A DNA stretch of 64,000 bases from Rhizobium sp. S152 (GCF_030380735.1 NZ_JAUDRZ010000030.1:186001-250000); one strand, 5' to 3'. Positions 9,593 to 19,992 are shown, numbered from the stretch's first letter. Numbers and translations: made by a program. The notes: generated from the letters alone by a model not told the origin.

Positions 9593-10606
9593 TCAGCGCT
9601 TCGCCAGGATCTTGGCGACTTCGATCGAGAAGTAGGTGAGGATGCCGTCGCAGCCGGCGCGCTTGAACGCGAGCAAAGTTTCGAGCATCGCCTTCTCGCC
9701 ATCGATCCAGCCGTTCATCGCGGCGGCCTTGATCTGCGAATACTCCCCGGAAACCTGATAGGCGAAGGTCGGCAGGCCGAAGGCTTCCTTCATGCGCCAG
9801 CAGATATCGATGTATGGAAGGCCGGGCTTGACCATCAGCATGTCGGCGCCTTCCTCGACATCGAGTGCCGCGTCGCGGATAGCCTCGGTACCGTTCGCCG
9901 GATCGATGTAGTAGGTCTTCTTGTCGCCCTTCAGCAGGCCGCCGGTGGAGATCGCCTCGCGGTAGGGACCGTAGAAGGCCGACGCGAACTTGGTCGCGTA
10001 GCTCATGATGCCGACATTCTGGTGCCCCGCGGCGTCGAGCGCGCGGCGGATAGCGCCGATTCGGCCGTCCATCATTTCAGACGGCGAGATTATGTCGGAG
10101 CCGGCATCCGCCTGCATGACAGCGGCACGCGCCACCTGGTCGACGGTCTCGTCGTTGACGATTTCACCGCCGCGCAGGATGCCGTCATGGCCGTGGCTGG
10201 TGAAGGGATCGAGCGCCACATCGGTGATGATGCCGATATTGGGCACGGCCTTCTTGATTGCCGCCGTCGCCTGGTTGATCAGATTGTTGGCTTCCAGGCT
10301 GTTGGAGCCCGTTTCGTCGCGGAGGTTCATCTCGATATTAGGGAAGGTCGCGATCGCGGGAATGCCGAGATCGGCCGCTTCCTTGGTGGCCTCGACCAGC
10401 TTGTCGACGCTCATGCGGTTGACGCCCGGCATGGCGGGGATCGGCTCGACGATGCCGGAGCCGGGCACGACGAACACCGGCCAGATGAGGTCGTCCACCG
10501 TCACCCGGTTCTCCTGCACCATCCGGCGCGTCCAGTCCGCCTTGCGATTGCGGCGCATGCGGCGGTGGCCGGTGATTTCGTCGACGAGGTGGGTCTTGTC
10601 CTGCAT
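9593..10606 (-). CDS. hemB: Delta-aminolevulinic acid dehydratase (porphobilinogen synthase), Mg-type
   Basis: Condenses two 5-aminolevulinates to porphobilinogen in heme and cobalamin synthesis. 337 residues. The Schiff-base lysines are K206 (YATKFASAFYG) and K260 (MLMVKPGLPY). The metal site reads DVALDPFTSHGHDG (129-142): A131, D133 and D141 replace the three cysteines of zinc enzymes, so this is the aspartate-rich magnesium-requiring form first described in Bradyrhizobium. No Irr/ICE-like box was noticed upstream. The RDD gene follows. Confidence 0.97.
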   Translation of the reverse strand: MQDKTHLVDEITGHRRMRRNRKADWTRRMVQENRVTVDDLIWPVFVVPGSGIVEPIPAMPGVNRMSVDKLVEATKEAADLGIPAIATFPNIEMNLRDETGSNSLEANNLINQATAAIKKAVPNIGIITDVALDPFTSHGHDGILRGGEIVNDETVDQVARAAVMQADAGSDIISPSEMMDGRIGAIRRALDAAGHQNVGIMSYATKFASAFYGPYREAISTGGLLKGDKKTYYIDPANGTEAIRDAALDVEEGADMLMVKPGLPYIDICWRMKEAFGLPTFAYQVSGEYSQIKAAAMNGWIDGEKAMLETLLAFKRAGCDGILTYFSIEVAKILAKR

Positions 10607-10738
10607 GGTGGTCTAGCTTTCAGTCATTTCATCGCTGGTGAGGTCATTACCATGACGCTCCGGCAACCGAAACCGGACGATTGGCCGCAACAGGGCGATG
10701 ACTGGCGAATTGATCGCCGCAACCCTATTGTCTGATCC

Positions 10739-11176
10739 ATGGACGCTGATTCTCCGACGATACCGAAACGGACGCTGACGGATATTCTCTTTATCCTGTT
10801 CCTGCGCCTTGTCGCCATTTCCTGCTTCTGGTTCGGTTTACAGTACTGGGCGATGCTCGTCGGCTACTCGCTTGTCGGTGCGGGACGTTTCGATTTGCTG
10901 ACGCTTCCCTGGAAGGTCGCGAGCTCGAGCCTCGCCGTTCTTTTCCTCGTGACGTCGCTCGGCCTGTGGCTGGTCGTCTCCTGGGGGCCGGTTATCTGGG
11001 TGCTGGCGGCTGGCGGCCAGATTATCATGTACGGTTTCCTGCCCGAAATCTTCGGCGCCAACCGGCTCGTCGTGATGTTGCATATCTCAGTGGCGCTGGT
11101 TTACCTGGGTTTCCGGGCCACGTTATGGTGGGAGAACCGCAAGCGCCGGCGCGAGGTAAGCGTTGATTTACCCTGA
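10739..11176 (+). CDS. Small four-helix membrane protein (probably DUF6163)
   Basis: A 145-residue protein with four hydrophobic helices (about 13-45, 58-80, 82-100, 110-128) and a positively charged C-terminus (WWENRKRRRE). It looks like the DUF6163 family, conserved in Rhizobiales next to ldtR; no function is known to me. It begins at ATG 10739, divergent from hemB. It may share a transcript with ldtR, 131 bp downstream, although that gap carries its own palindrome. Confidence 0.75.
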   Translation: MDADSPTIPKRTLTDILFILFLRLVAISCFWFGLQYWAMLVGYSLVGAGRFDLLTLPWKVASSSLAVLFLVTSLGLWLVVSWGPVIWVLAAGGQIIMYGFLPEIFGANRLVVMLHISVALVYLGFRATLWWENRKRRREVSVDLP

Positions 11177-11204
11177 TACAACGATGGGTTTTCGGTAAGG
11201 CACT

Positions 11205-11223
11205 GTTAAGCCTGCGGTTTAAG
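11205..11223. promoter_or_regulatory. Imperfect palindrome upstream of ldtR, possible MarR-type operator
   Basis: GTTAAGCC-TGC-GGTTTAAG, two 8-base half-sites (6 of 8 complementary) around a 3-base centre, 85 bp before the ldtR start. MarR proteins bind palindromes of this size. The assignment to LdtR is inference. Confidence 0.35.
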
Positions 11224-11307
11224 TAGAATTTTATTTGTATTCGATAGGGTCTGTCTCAAGGCGGGAAGAAAACCAACACCGCCAAACAAAACAGTGAGGC
11301 AGTCATC

Positions 11308-11823
11308 ATGAATACGAAAATCAAGCCGCAGGCGGTATCGAACTTCCGTGACCAGCAGGACCTGGGCATCCGTGATCTTTACATGGAATCCCTTCACCTT
11401 GTTGAACGTCTTCACCGCCGTCTCCTCGACGTGATCAAGGACGAGTTCGACCGTCAGGGTCGCAGCGACGTCAATGCCGTCCAGGCTCTCCTCCTTTTCA
11501 ACATCGGCAACTCGGAACTGACCGCCGGCGAACTTCGCTCCCGCGGTTACTACCTGGGCTCCAACGTGTCCTACAACGTCAAGAAGCTCGTCGACCTCGG
11601 CTTCATCAACCATCAGCGCTCGCGTATCGACCGTCGTTCGGTCCGCATCAGCCTGACGGAAACCGGCCAGGACATCGCCGAAACCGTTGCCAAGCTCTAC
11701 GAGCGCCATATCGCCTCGATCGACAAGGTCGGTGGCATTGGCGAAGACGAATTCACGCAGATGAACAAGCTGCTGACCCGTCTGGATCGTTTCTGGAACG
11801 ACTCGATCATGTATCGTCTCTAA
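11308..11823 (+). CDS. ldtR: MarR-family regulator LdtR
   Basis: A 171-residue winged-helix regulator: helices (ESLHLVERLHRRLLDVIKD), recognition region (LTAGELRSRGYYLGSNVSYNVKKL) and wing (INHQRSRIDRRSVRISLTETG), then a C-terminal dimerisation helix. Sequence and position immediately before an L,D-transpeptidase match LdtR of Liberibacter and Sinorhizobium, reported to activate ldtP and to affect osmotic stress tolerance and cell shape. Its own terminator separates it from ldtP. The MarR fold is clear; identity as LdtR rests on family resemblance and synteny. Confidence 0.88.
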   Translation: MNTKIKPQAVSNFRDQQDLGIRDLYMESLHLVERLHRRLLDVIKDEFDRQGRSDVNAVQALLLFNIGNSELTAGELRSRGYYLGSNVSYNVKKLVDLGFINHQRSRIDRRSVRISLTETGQDIAETVAKLYERHIASIDKVGGIGEDEFTQMNKLLTRLDRFWNDSIMYRL

Positions 11824-12265
11824 GGCATAAGACCTCCTCCAAGGTCAAGGAAAACCGGATGCGTTTCCCTGCGCGTCCGGTTTTGCCGTTTTAGCCCACG
11901 TGGCATCTCGGCAACGCATGGCAGGCAAGCGTTTCAGCCGGTATTCAAATCAATCTTTAGCCGCTAAGACCCGACGAAATTTCTGCAGTTAAATGGTTCT
12001 TTTTCGATGCCGCTCGCCATCCTGGGTTGAGGTTGAATGCGGCGACACGAATTGGCCATATTGGCATGTCAGCGAAAATACAAAGCAATCCGGCGCTTCC
12101 CAAATTTGAGGTCCGATAACCTCGCGCTCCCTGCTCGCAATCAAGTGATGACAGGTAGCGGAATTTTGTGGTGCACCGTTGCAACGGGTAGGTACAGATC
12201 TGCGTTATCGCAGGGATGAGGCAAAAGCCGCCGGTCTCTCAAGCAGCGGCAATTTAGTGGTTGGG
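11824..12265. other. 442-bp gap between ldtR and ldtP
   Basis: No gene is seen. It holds the ldtR terminator (11851-11884) and an imperfect palindrome TCTTTAGC-C-GCTAAGA (11954-11969) that faintly resembles the one before ldtR. The rest is presumed ldtP promoter and leader. The ldtP frame is open upstream to 12179 but that part lacks protein-like composition. Confidence 0.5.
11851..11884 (+). terminator. Terminator of ldtR
   Basis: AAAACCGGA / TCCGGTTTT stem with inner pairing GCG/CGC, ending in TTTT. Confidence 0.8.
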
Positions 12266-13573
12266 ATGATGTCGAAAAAGTCAAAAACTGAAGCTCTTTC
12301 TCGCCGGACGTTTCTCGCGTCCGCGGCAATGGCTGGAGCGGGCGCTGTCGCCGGCCCCGCATTCGCGCAATCAGCACTCGATTCGCTGATCAATGCGCCG
12401 GAACGCGGCGATTGGGACGATCAGTTCGACGCCAAGGCTGCCTCGCGCACGGCAACCGCCGTGGTTTCCAACACGCCGATCCTCGGACCGCAGTCCGTTG
12501 GCAGCATCCAGCAGGCGATCATGGAATATCAGCAGATCGCCTCAGCCGGTGGTTGGCCGCAGGTCAATCCGAGCGAACAGCGACTGCAGATCGGCGTCAC
12601 CGATCCGTCTGTTCAGTCGCTGCGCCAGCGTCTTGCCGTCACCGGCGACCTGCCGCGCGAAGCCGGCCTGTCCTCGGCTTTCGATTCCTACGTCGACGGC
12701 GCGGTGAAGCGCTTCCAGGCCCGACACGGTCTTCCGGCCGACGGCGTCATCGGTGAATTCACGCTGAAAGCGATGAATATTCCTGCGGACGTCCGTCTGC
12801 AGCAGTTGAACACCAACCTGATCCGCCTGCAGACCTTCCCGGCGGAGCTTGGTCGTCGTCACGTCATGGTCAACATTCCGGCGGCCTACGTCGAAGGCGT
12901 CGAAGATGGCAATGTCGTCACCCGCCACAATGCGGTCGTCGGCCGTCTCAGCCGCCCGACGCACCTGGTCAACTCGAAGATCTACGAAGTCATCCTCAAT
13001 CCTTACTGGACGGCCCCTCGTTCGATCGTCGAGAAGGACATCGTGCCGTTGATGCGCAAGGACCCGACCTACCTGACGAAGAACAGCATTCGCCTGATCG
13101 ACGGCAGGGGGACGGAAGTTGCGCCTGAGACGATCGACTGGAATGCCGAAAAGGCGCCGAACCTGATGTTCCGTCAGGACCCGGGCAAGATCAACGCCAT
13201 GGCGTCGACGAAGATCAACTTCTACAACAAGAACGGCGAGTACATGCACGACACGCCGCAGCAGGGGCTGTTCAACAAGCTCATGCGCTTCGAGTCCTCC
13301 GGCTGTGTCCGCGTCCAGAACGTTCGCGATCTGACGACTTGGCTACTGCGTGACACGCCTCCGTGGTCTCGTCAGCAGATGGAGCAGGTGATCACCACCC
13401 GCGTCAACACGCCGATCAAGCTCGCGGAAGAAGTGCCTGTTTACTTCGTCTACATCTCCGCGTGGGGCATGCCCGACGGTATCGTGCAGTTCCGCGACGA
13501 CATCTACGAGATGGACGGCAACGCCGAACTGGCGCTGGATACCACATCGGGCATGGAGCAGCCGGTTCAGTAA
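12266..13573 (+). CDS. ldtP: L,D-transpeptidase with peptidoglycan-binding domain
   Basis: Makes 3-3 peptidoglycan crosslinks or links outer-membrane proteins to peptidoglycan. 435 residues from ATG 12266 (ATG 12269 also possible). A Tat-like signal (LSRRTFLASAAMAGAGAVAG) ends at AFAQS; then a PG_binding_1 repeat (VKRFQARHGLPADGVIGEFTLKAM split over about 145-170) and a YkuD catalytic domain (about 210-370) of the large YcbB-like type, with catalytic C347 in SSGCVRV. Exported to the periplasm. It is the presumed target of LdtR. Confidence 0.92.
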   Translation: MMSKKSKTEALSRRTFLASAAMAGAGAVAGPAFAQSALDSLINAPERGDWDDQFDAKAASRTATAVVSNTPILGPQSVGSIQQAIMEYQQIASAGGWPQVNPSEQRLQIGVTDPSVQSLRQRLAVTGDLPREAGLSSAFDSYVDGAVKRFQARHGLPADGVIGEFTLKAMNIPADVRLQQLNTNLIRLQTFPAELGRRHVMVNIPAAYVEGVEDGNVVTRHNAVVGRLSRPTHLVNSKIYEVILNPYWTAPRSIVEKDIVPLMRKDPTYLTKNSIRLIDGRGTEVAPETIDWNAEKAPNLMFRQDPGKINAMASTKINFYNKNGEYMHDTPQQGLFNKLMRFESSGCVRVQNVRDLTTWLLRDTPPWSRQQMEQVITTRVNTPIKLAEEVPVYFVYISAWGMPDGIVQFRDDIYEMDGNAELALDTTSGMEQPVQ

Positions 13574-13598
13574 GCCGGAAAAGTCAAAAATCGACATC

Positions 13599-13630
13599 AA
13601 AAACCGCGTCTTTCATGGCGCGGTTTTTTG
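13599..13630 (+). terminator. Terminator of ldtP
   Basis: AAAAACCGCG / CGCGGTTTTTT stem with a T-run, 26 bp after the stop codon. Confidence 0.9.
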
Positions 13631-13726
13631 TTGCGCGTAGATTGCCTAGCAAATGTCGCTCTCCGTATTGCCCTTGGCAGGGCAGGGCGCTAATAGCCTA
13701 GCGCATTCCAGTTAAGGAGCCCGCCG

Positions 13727-15025
<1,299 letters not shown>

Positions 15026-15034
15026 GGATAGCGC

Positions 15035-15511
15035 ATGCGCTGCCCATTCTGCGGATCGGAAGACACCCAGGTCAAGGATTCACGCCCGGCGGAGGACAAT
15101 ACGTCCATCCGCCGCAGGCGTATCTGTCCCGATTGCGGCGGTCGCTTCACGACCTTCGAGCGCGTGCAGCTGCGCGAGCTCATGGTTGTCAAGAAGACCG
15201 GCCGCAAGGCGCCTTTCGACCGCGAGAAGCTGGTACGATCCTTCGAGATCGCGCTGCGCAAGCGTCCTGTCGATCGCGACCGGATCGAGCGTGCGGTCTC
15301 CGGCATCGTCCGACGCCTTGAAAGCTCTGGCGAGGTCGAGATCAGCTCCGAGCAGATCGGCCTTCAGGTGCTGGAAGCGCTGAAGAGCCTCGACGACGTC
15401 GGTTTCGTTCGCTACGCCTCCGTCTATCGCGATTTCTCCCATGCGGAGGACTTCGAGAAGGTCATTTCCGAGATCAACGCCAAGATCGGCCGCGATCCGC
15501 TGGATAGCTAG
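15035..15511 (+). CDS. nrdR: Ribonucleotide reductase repressor NrdR
   Basis: 158 residues. An N-terminal zinc ribbon (C3, C6, C31, C34) binds DNA at NrdR boxes; an ATP-cone (about 49-139, [15 protein letters not shown]) senses ATP/dATP. Represses ribonucleotide reductase genes. The position after glyA and before ribD is a conserved alphaproteobacterial arrangement. The ORF is 9 bp downstream of glyA. Confidence 0.96.
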   Translation: MRCPFCGSEDTQVKDSRPAEDNTSIRRRRICPDCGGRFTTFERVQLRELMVVKKTGRKAPFDREKLVRSFEIALRKRPVDRDRIERAVSGIVRRLESSGEVEISSEQIGLQVLEALKSLDDVGFVRYASVYRDFSHAEDFEKVISEINAKIGRDPLDS

Positions 15512-15514
15512 GCC

Positions 15515-16657
15515 ATGACCGCTTCACCCGATGACGCGCGTTTCATGCGGGAAGCCATAGGGCTCGGCCTGCAGCATCTCGGCCAGACATCCACCAACCC
15601 CTCCGTCGGCTGCGTCATTGTCCGCGACGGAAAGGTCGTCGGCCGCGGCGTGACCGCCGTAGGCGGCCGTCCGCATGCCGAAACGCAGGCGCTGGCGCAA
15701 GCCGGTGAACTCGCCCGCGGAGCGACAGCCTATGTCACGCTCGAGCCCTGCTCGCACCACGGCAAGACCCCACCCTGTTCCGAAGCGCTGATTGCCTACG
15801 GCGTCTCTCGCGTCGTTATCAGCGTCACGGATCCGGACGAGCGGGTGTCGGGCAGGGGTATTGCCATGCTGCGCGATGCCGGCATCGAGGTCGAGACCGG
15901 TCTGCTGGAGGAAGAGGGCAAGCGCTCGCTCACCGCCTACCTCATGCGCCAGACGAACAATCGCCCCTATGTGACTCTCAAGCTTGCCGTTTCCGTCGAT
16001 GGGATGATCGGCAAGACGGGCGAGGGCCAGATCGCGATCACGGGACCCGAGGCTCGCGAACAGGTTCAGAAGCTGCGCGCCGAAACGGATGCGATCCTTG
16101 TCGGCATCGGCACCGCCATTGCCGACGATCCGCTCTTGACGGTCCGCATCCTCGGTCTTGAGGGCCGTTCGCCAGTGCGTGTTGTGCTTGATCCGCAGCT
16201 TCGGCTGCCGCTGACGAGCAAACTGGTGAAGACCGCGCGCGAGGTTCCCGTCATCGTGGTGGCGAGCGAGGAGGTTTCTTCGTTGACGGCCGATGCCGAG
16301 GAACGCGCTCCCACCGCTGACGTCGAGGACAGTCAAATGGACGCCCGCCGCCAGGCTCTGGAAGCCGCCCGCGTCGAAGTTGTCTACTGCCACCCCTACC
16401 ACCCCGAGCAGCTGCTGCCGGCGCTTGCTTCGCGCGGCATTTCCTCGCTCCTTGTCGAAGGTGGAGCCAAGACGGCGCGGCTTTTCCTCGATGCGGGGTT
16501 CGTCGATCGCCTCCTGCTCTACCAGGGACCCGGGGTGATCGGCGAAGGCGGTATTGAAACGCCGGTCTCGAAAACCGATATCCCACCCGGCTTTGCCCAC
16601 AGGGGTACATTGATCGTCGGCGAGGATCGCCTGGACGAATACGAAAGAGAAGTTTGA
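15515..16657 (+). CDS. ribD: Bifunctional riboflavin deaminase/reductase
   Basis: 380 residues. The N-terminal deaminase domain carries the zinc site HAE (H54, E56) and PCSHHGKTPPC (C79, C88); the C-terminal reductase domain begins near 150 (RPYVTLKLAVSVDG). Acts on the first pyrimidine intermediates of riboflavin synthesis. A charged insert rich in Ala/Glu/Asp (SSLTADAEERAPTADVEDSQ) sits within the reductase half around residues 253-272 and lengthens the protein slightly. Its stop overlaps the ribE start by one base. Confidence 0.96.
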   Translation: MTASPDDARFMREAIGLGLQHLGQTSTNPSVGCVIVRDGKVVGRGVTAVGGRPHAETQALAQAGELARGATAYVTLEPCSHHGKTPPCSEALIAYGVSRVVISVTDPDERVSGRGIAMLRDAGIEVETGLLEEEGKRSLTAYLMRQTNNRPYVTLKLAVSVDGMIGKTGEGQIAITGPEAREQVQKLRAETDAILVGIGTAIADDPLLTVRILGLEGRSPVRVVLDPQLRLPLTSKLVKTAREVPVIVVASEEVSSLTADAEERAPTADVEDSQMDARRQALEAARVEVVYCHPYHPEQLLPALASRGISSLLVEGGAKTARLFLDAGFVDRLLLYQGPGVIGEGGIETPVSKTDIPPGFAHRGTLIVGEDRLDEYEREV

Positions 16658-17277
16658 TGTTCACAGGAATTGTCACCAACGTCGGCACGATCGAATCCGT
16701 TTCTCCGATGAAGGAGGGCATCAAGCTTCGCGTCGCCACCGCCTATGACCCCGCGACCATCGACATGGGGGCGTCGATCTCGCATTCCGGCATCTGCCTG
16801 ACGGTCACCGGCCTGCCGACCGATGGAAGCAATGGTCGCTGGTTCGAGGTCGAAGCCTGGGAAGAGGCGCTCCGCCTCACGACGATAGGCACATGGGGTG
16901 AGGGTACCCGCATAAATCTCGAGCGTTCGCTGAAGATCGGCGACGAACTCGGCGGCCACATCGTGTCCGGCCATGTCGACGGTAAGGCTGAGATCCTGTC
17001 GGTGACCGAGGAAGGCGAAGCGACGCGCTATCGGCTTCGCGCGCCGGAGCATCTGGCGAAGTTCGTCGCTCCCAAGGGATCGATCGCGCTAGACGGCACG
17101 TCGCTTACGGTCAACGCCGTCGATGGAACCGATTTTGACGTCCTCCTGATCCGCCACACACTCGAGGTCACGACGTGGGGTGGGCGGAAGGCGGGCGACT
17201 TCGTGAACTTCGAGGTCGACACCATGGCCCGCTATGCCGCTAGGCTGGCGGAATTCCCGAGCGCGAAAGCAGAATAA
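16657..17277 (+). CDS. ribE: Riboflavin synthase alpha chain
   Basis: Dismutates two lumazines to riboflavin. 206 residues made of two lumazine-binding repeats: MFTGIVTNVGTIES at the start and GGHIVSGHVDGKAEI at about 104-118. ATG 16657 overlaps the ribD stop by one base (TGATG), implying translational coupling; the TTG one codon earlier is less likely. The 3' end overlaps the convergent GNAT gene by 38 bp. Confidence 0.95.
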   Translation: MFTGIVTNVGTIESVSPMKEGIKLRVATAYDPATIDMGASISHSGICLTVTGLPTDGSNGRWFEVEAWEEALRLTTIGTWGEGTRINLERSLKIGDELGGHIVSGHVDGKAEILSVTEEGEATRYRLRAPEHLAKFVAPKGSIALDGTSLTVNAVDGTDFDVLLIRHTLEVTTWGGRKAGDFVNFEVDTMARYAARLAEFPSAKAE

Positions 17278-17773
17278 CCTCTCCGTGATAATCGGTCCGG
17301 GCGAATTCGGCGAAGCCAAGCTTGCCCGCGAGCCGTAGCGACGCGGTGTTTTCAGGGCTGATGATGCAGGTCATCGGCTTGCCCGGAAAGTTGTCTCCCG
17401 CCCAGCCGATGAGCGCCCCCAGTGCCTCCGTCGCATAGCCGCGCCCTTGTGCTTCGGGTGACAGCAGCCAACCGACCTCCAGTGTGCCTTCGATCGACGG
17501 CGTCATGTCGCGCCTGACCTCATGAAATCCGGCCTCGCCGATCAGTCGTCCGGTCGCCTTTTCCTCGATCGCGAGGAAGCCGAAGCCCATGTGGTGCCAC
17601 ATGCCTGCTGCCCGCATCAGCCGCGCCCAGCTCTGCTCGCGTGTCGAGGCAACACCGGAGATGTGGCGGACGACGTCTTCGTTCGCCCAGAGCGCGGCGT
17701 AATCGTCGAAATCGTCGAGGTGATGCGCTCGCAGCGTCAGCCGTTCGGTGTCTATCGTCGGGATGAACGTCAT
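17240..17773 (-). CDS. GNAT acetyltransferase (RimJ-like)
   Basis: 177 residues, Acetyltransf_3 layout: IDTERLTLRAHHLDDF at the N-terminus, GWLLSPEAQGRGYATEAL as the acetyl-CoA-binding motif A (R/QxxGxG/A form), and IISPENTASLRLAGKLGF near the end. This subgroup acetylates ribosomal-protein N-termini or small amines; the target is unknown. Its ATG overlaps the stop of the upstream cupin gene by 4 bases, so the pair is translationally coupled. Confidence 0.88.
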   Translation of the reverse strand: MTFIPTIDTERLTLRAHHLDDFDDYAALWANEDVVRHISGVASTREQSWARLMRAAGMWHHMGFGFLAIEEKATGRLIGEAGFHEVRRDMTPSIEGTLEVGWLLSPEAQGRGYATEALGALIGWAGDNFPGKPMTCIISPENTASLRLAGKLGFAEFARTDYHGEVILLSRSGIPPA

Positions 17774-18273
17774 GCTCCGGGCTCGCCATCCCAGTAGTCG
17801 AGATTGCCGTCCGCCCGCCCCATGGCCCGGAAGCTCCTGCCGCCGCCTTCAGGGCGATTGGTCTTGGCGAGGAACTTGCCGGAATCGGGATATTCGACGA
17901 TGTCGGTCTTCGATTTGGTCGAGATGCCGAGATAGATCAGCGTCGCCGTCCCGGTGTTGATGATCTGATGCGCCGTCTCCTGCCCGCCTGCCGGTGCGCC
18001 AAGCGTGTCGCCCTTTCTGATCGGATAGCGCTGATCGCCGAAACGATATTCGCCGCTGCCCTCAAGAACGAAGAACAGCTCATCCTCGACGTGATGATTG
18101 TGAAAGGGGCAGCCGGATTTGCCTGGCGGCACTTCGTTGTAGCTGATGCCGAGACCGGCAAGCCCGAGCATGGCGCCGAAGGACGTATCGCGGCTCTCGT
18201 AGAGCGTGCCTTGGGCCCAGTGTTCGAGAGCGAGATCGCCGATGTTGATAACCGGCTTGGGAACTGCGGACAT
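17770..18273 (-). CDS. Cupin-domain protein
   Basis: 167 residues with one central cupin barrel: metal-site motif 1 CPFHNHHVEDELFFVLEG (about 55-72) and motif 2 region TAHQIINTGTATLIYLGIS (about 100-118). This resembles sugar-binding or small dioxygenase-like cupins; the substrate is unknown. GAGGAG is seen about 8 bases before the start. It is cotranscribed with the GNAT gene. Confidence 0.85.
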   Translation of the reverse strand: MSAVPKPVINIGDLALEHWAQGTLYESRDTSFGAMLGLAGLGISYNEVPPGKSGCPFHNHHVEDELFFVLEGSGEYRFGDQRYPIRKGDTLGAPAGGQETAHQIINTGTATLIYLGISTKSKTDIVEYPDSGKFLAKTNRPEGGGRSFRAMGRADGNLDYWDGEPGA

Positions 18274-18344
18274 GATTTGCTCCTCCTGTGACGGCGAGGA
18301 GGCATCATTCCATGAGAGAATACAACCCTCGAAAGGTCATATGA

Positions 18345-18367
18345 GGGCGGCAGGCAGTCCGCCGCCC
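18345..18367. terminator. Hairpin downstream of the small exported protein
   Basis: GGGCGGC / GCCGCCC with a 9-base loop, between the end of the gene at 18375 and the start of the cupin gene. No T-run, so termination would be weak. Confidence 0.4.
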
Positions 18368-18374
18368 TTCGAGA

Positions 18375-18719
18375 TCAACGATAATAGAAGACGATGCTGC
18401 CATCAGCCGCCTGGTCTGCATTGATGACGTTCTGCACGCGAACACCCTGTTCGCTCAGACGGTGCGCGAGCCTGGCATTCGAGGCGATCGCGGCCCGGAT
18501 CATATGGACGTCGCGCGGCCCACGCTCCTCGGAAAGACTGCCGCTTGCGATGCCATCGGTATCACCGGAGATGTGCTTGACGTCGAAGTTGGTGCCGTTG
18601 AAGTTCCGGAGCGTGTTTTCGATGCCCGCCGGACTGTTCATGGCAAAGCCCTCGGCGTGGCCAGCATCGGCGAAGGCGAGAGAGGCGACGGCGGAAGCGA
18701 TAGCGGCAACACGATTCAT
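18375..18719 (-). CDS. Small exported protein of unknown function
   Basis: 114 residues from ATG 18719, preceded by AAAGGA. A signal peptide (RVAAIASAVASLAFADAGHA) ends near residue 21. The mature part contains IENTLRNFNGTNFDVKHIS and a C-terminal helix-strand (RLSEQGVRVQNVINADQ, IVFYYR). The reading frame continues upstream to 18809 without a better start. No family recognised; it is reminiscent of small periplasmic stress proteins with a conserved C-terminal strand. Confidence 0.75.
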   Translation of the reverse strand: MNRVAAIASAVASLAFADAGHAEGFAMNSPAGIENTLRNFNGTNFDVKHISGDTDGIASGSLSEERGPRDVHMIRAAIASNARLAHRLSEQGVRVQNVINADQAADGSIVFYYR

Positions 18720-19050
18720 GATAGTATCCTTTCCATCTGCTTTGACGGTCGGCTGTCGTGCAGGGGATCGTCTGGTTGCCAGATAAAGCTGGCGTGAAAT
18801 CATCTCCATTTCAATACTTAAGCCACTGAATTCGAATTACAAATTGGTTATCTTCCGCGCCTTCAGTTTGCCATTTTCGGAGCGGTCGAAATTTATCGTC
18901 GGGATGCCGGCGGACGTTCGTCGGCTATGCCTTTGCGGGCCTTTCCGAATTTGCATCCGAGCTATGATCGGAATTTGCTTGCCATTCGGGCGAAGGCATG
19001 TTTTGACCGCGACCTGCCGAACGGCAAGTCCTCTAAAATGAAGGTGAAGC
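18720..19050. other. 331-bp gap before ribH
   Basis: No gene or structured RNA is recognised. It must carry the divergent promoters of the small exported protein and of ribH-nusB. No FMN riboswitch (RFN element) is apparent. AAGGTGAAGC directly precedes the ribH start. Confidence 0.5.
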
Positions 19051-19506
19051 ATGGCGCGTGAAACCGCTCCCCATATTTTGATCGTCGAAGCTCGCTTCTA
19101 TGACGACATGGCTGACGCCCTCCTTGATGGTGCGACATTTGCCCTGAACGAAGCCGGCGCGACCTACGACGTCGTGACCGTGCCCGGCGCGCTAGAAATT
19201 CCGGCGGCGATTGCAATGGCGCTCGACGGAGCGGATAATGACGGGACGAACTATGATGGCTTTGTTGCGCTCGGCATGGTCATTCGCGGCGAAACCTATC
19301 ACTTCGATATCGTCTCGAATGAATCCTCGCGCGCCCTCATGGATCTGTCCGTCAGTGAATCGCTTGCCATCGGCAATGGTATTCTGACGGTCGAAAATGA
19401 CGAGCAGGCCTGGTCGCGTGTTCGCCGTTCGGACAAGGACAAGGGCGGCTTTGCCGCCCGTGCGGCGCTGACCATGATTGAGCTGAAGAAGAAGTTGGGT
19501 GCGTAA
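19051..19506 (+). CDS. ribH: 6,7-dimethyl-8-ribityllumazine synthase
   Basis: Joins ribulose-derived dihydroxybutanone phosphate to the RibD product. 151 residues. Family motifs: [31 protein letters not shown], and the catalytic His in [20 protein letters not shown]. The pathway genes are split between this locus and ribD-ribE 1.8 kb upstream. It is followed by nusB after 3 bases. Confidence 0.96.
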   Translation: MARETAPHILIVEARFYDDMADALLDGATFALNEAGATYDVVTVPGALEIPAAIAMALDGADNDGTNYDGFVALGMVIRGETYHFDIVSNESSRALMDLSVSESLAIGNGILTVENDEQAWSRVRRSDKDKGGFAARAALTMIELKKKLGA

Positions 19507-19509
19507 AGA

Positions 19510-19992
19510 ATGAGCAACGAAAACGCAGAGCGTCCGGTCAAGGCTGCGAACCAGCGAGGTGCTGCGCGCCTTGCTGCCGTTCAGGCGCTCTACCAGATGG
19601 ACATCGGCGGTACCGGCGTCCTCGAAATCGTTGCCGAATACGAGGCGCACCGTCTCGGCCAGGAAATCGACGGCGAGACCTATCTCAAGGCCGATCCGTC
19701 CTGGTTCCGCTCCATCGTCTCGGGCGTCGTGCGCGAACAGCGCCGTCTCGACCCGCTGATCGCTTCCGCGCTACAGGATGATTGGGCGCTTTCGCGTCTC
19801 GACAGCACCGTTCGCGCCATCCTGCGCGCCGGCGTTTTCGAACTTCTCGACCGCAAGGACGTTCCTGTCGCCGTGATCGTCACGGAATACGTGGAGATCG
19901 CCCAGGCATTCTTCAGCGATGATGAGCCGAAGCTGGTGAATGCCGTCCTCGATCGCATCGCCAAGCAGGTTCGCGGCGAAGCAAAAAAATAA
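19510..19992 (+). CDS. nusB: Transcription antitermination factor NusB
   Basis: 160-residue all-helical protein that binds boxA RNA with NusE/S10 in rRNA antitermination. Signature blocks: [17 protein letters not shown] at the N-terminus and [25 protein letters not shown] (split in two helices) with [12 protein letters not shown] at the end. The ribH-nusB pair is common in bacteria. Confidence 0.96.
   Translation: MSNENAERPVKAANQRGAARLAAVQALYQMDIGGTGVLEIVAEYEAHRLGQEIDGETYLKADPSWFRSIVSGVVREQRRLDPLIASALQDDWALSRLDSTVRAILRAGVFELLDRKDVPVAVIVTEYVEIAQAFFSDDEPKLVNAVLDRIAKQVRGEAKK

Noticed and set aside
12179-12265. Upstream extension of ldtP
   Set aside because: Would place the Tat signal internally; the Met pair at 12266/12269 fits the signal peptide.
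18720-19050. FMN riboswitch before ribH
   Set aside because: No RFN-type conserved blocks seen; ribH here belongs to a ribH-nusB pair.
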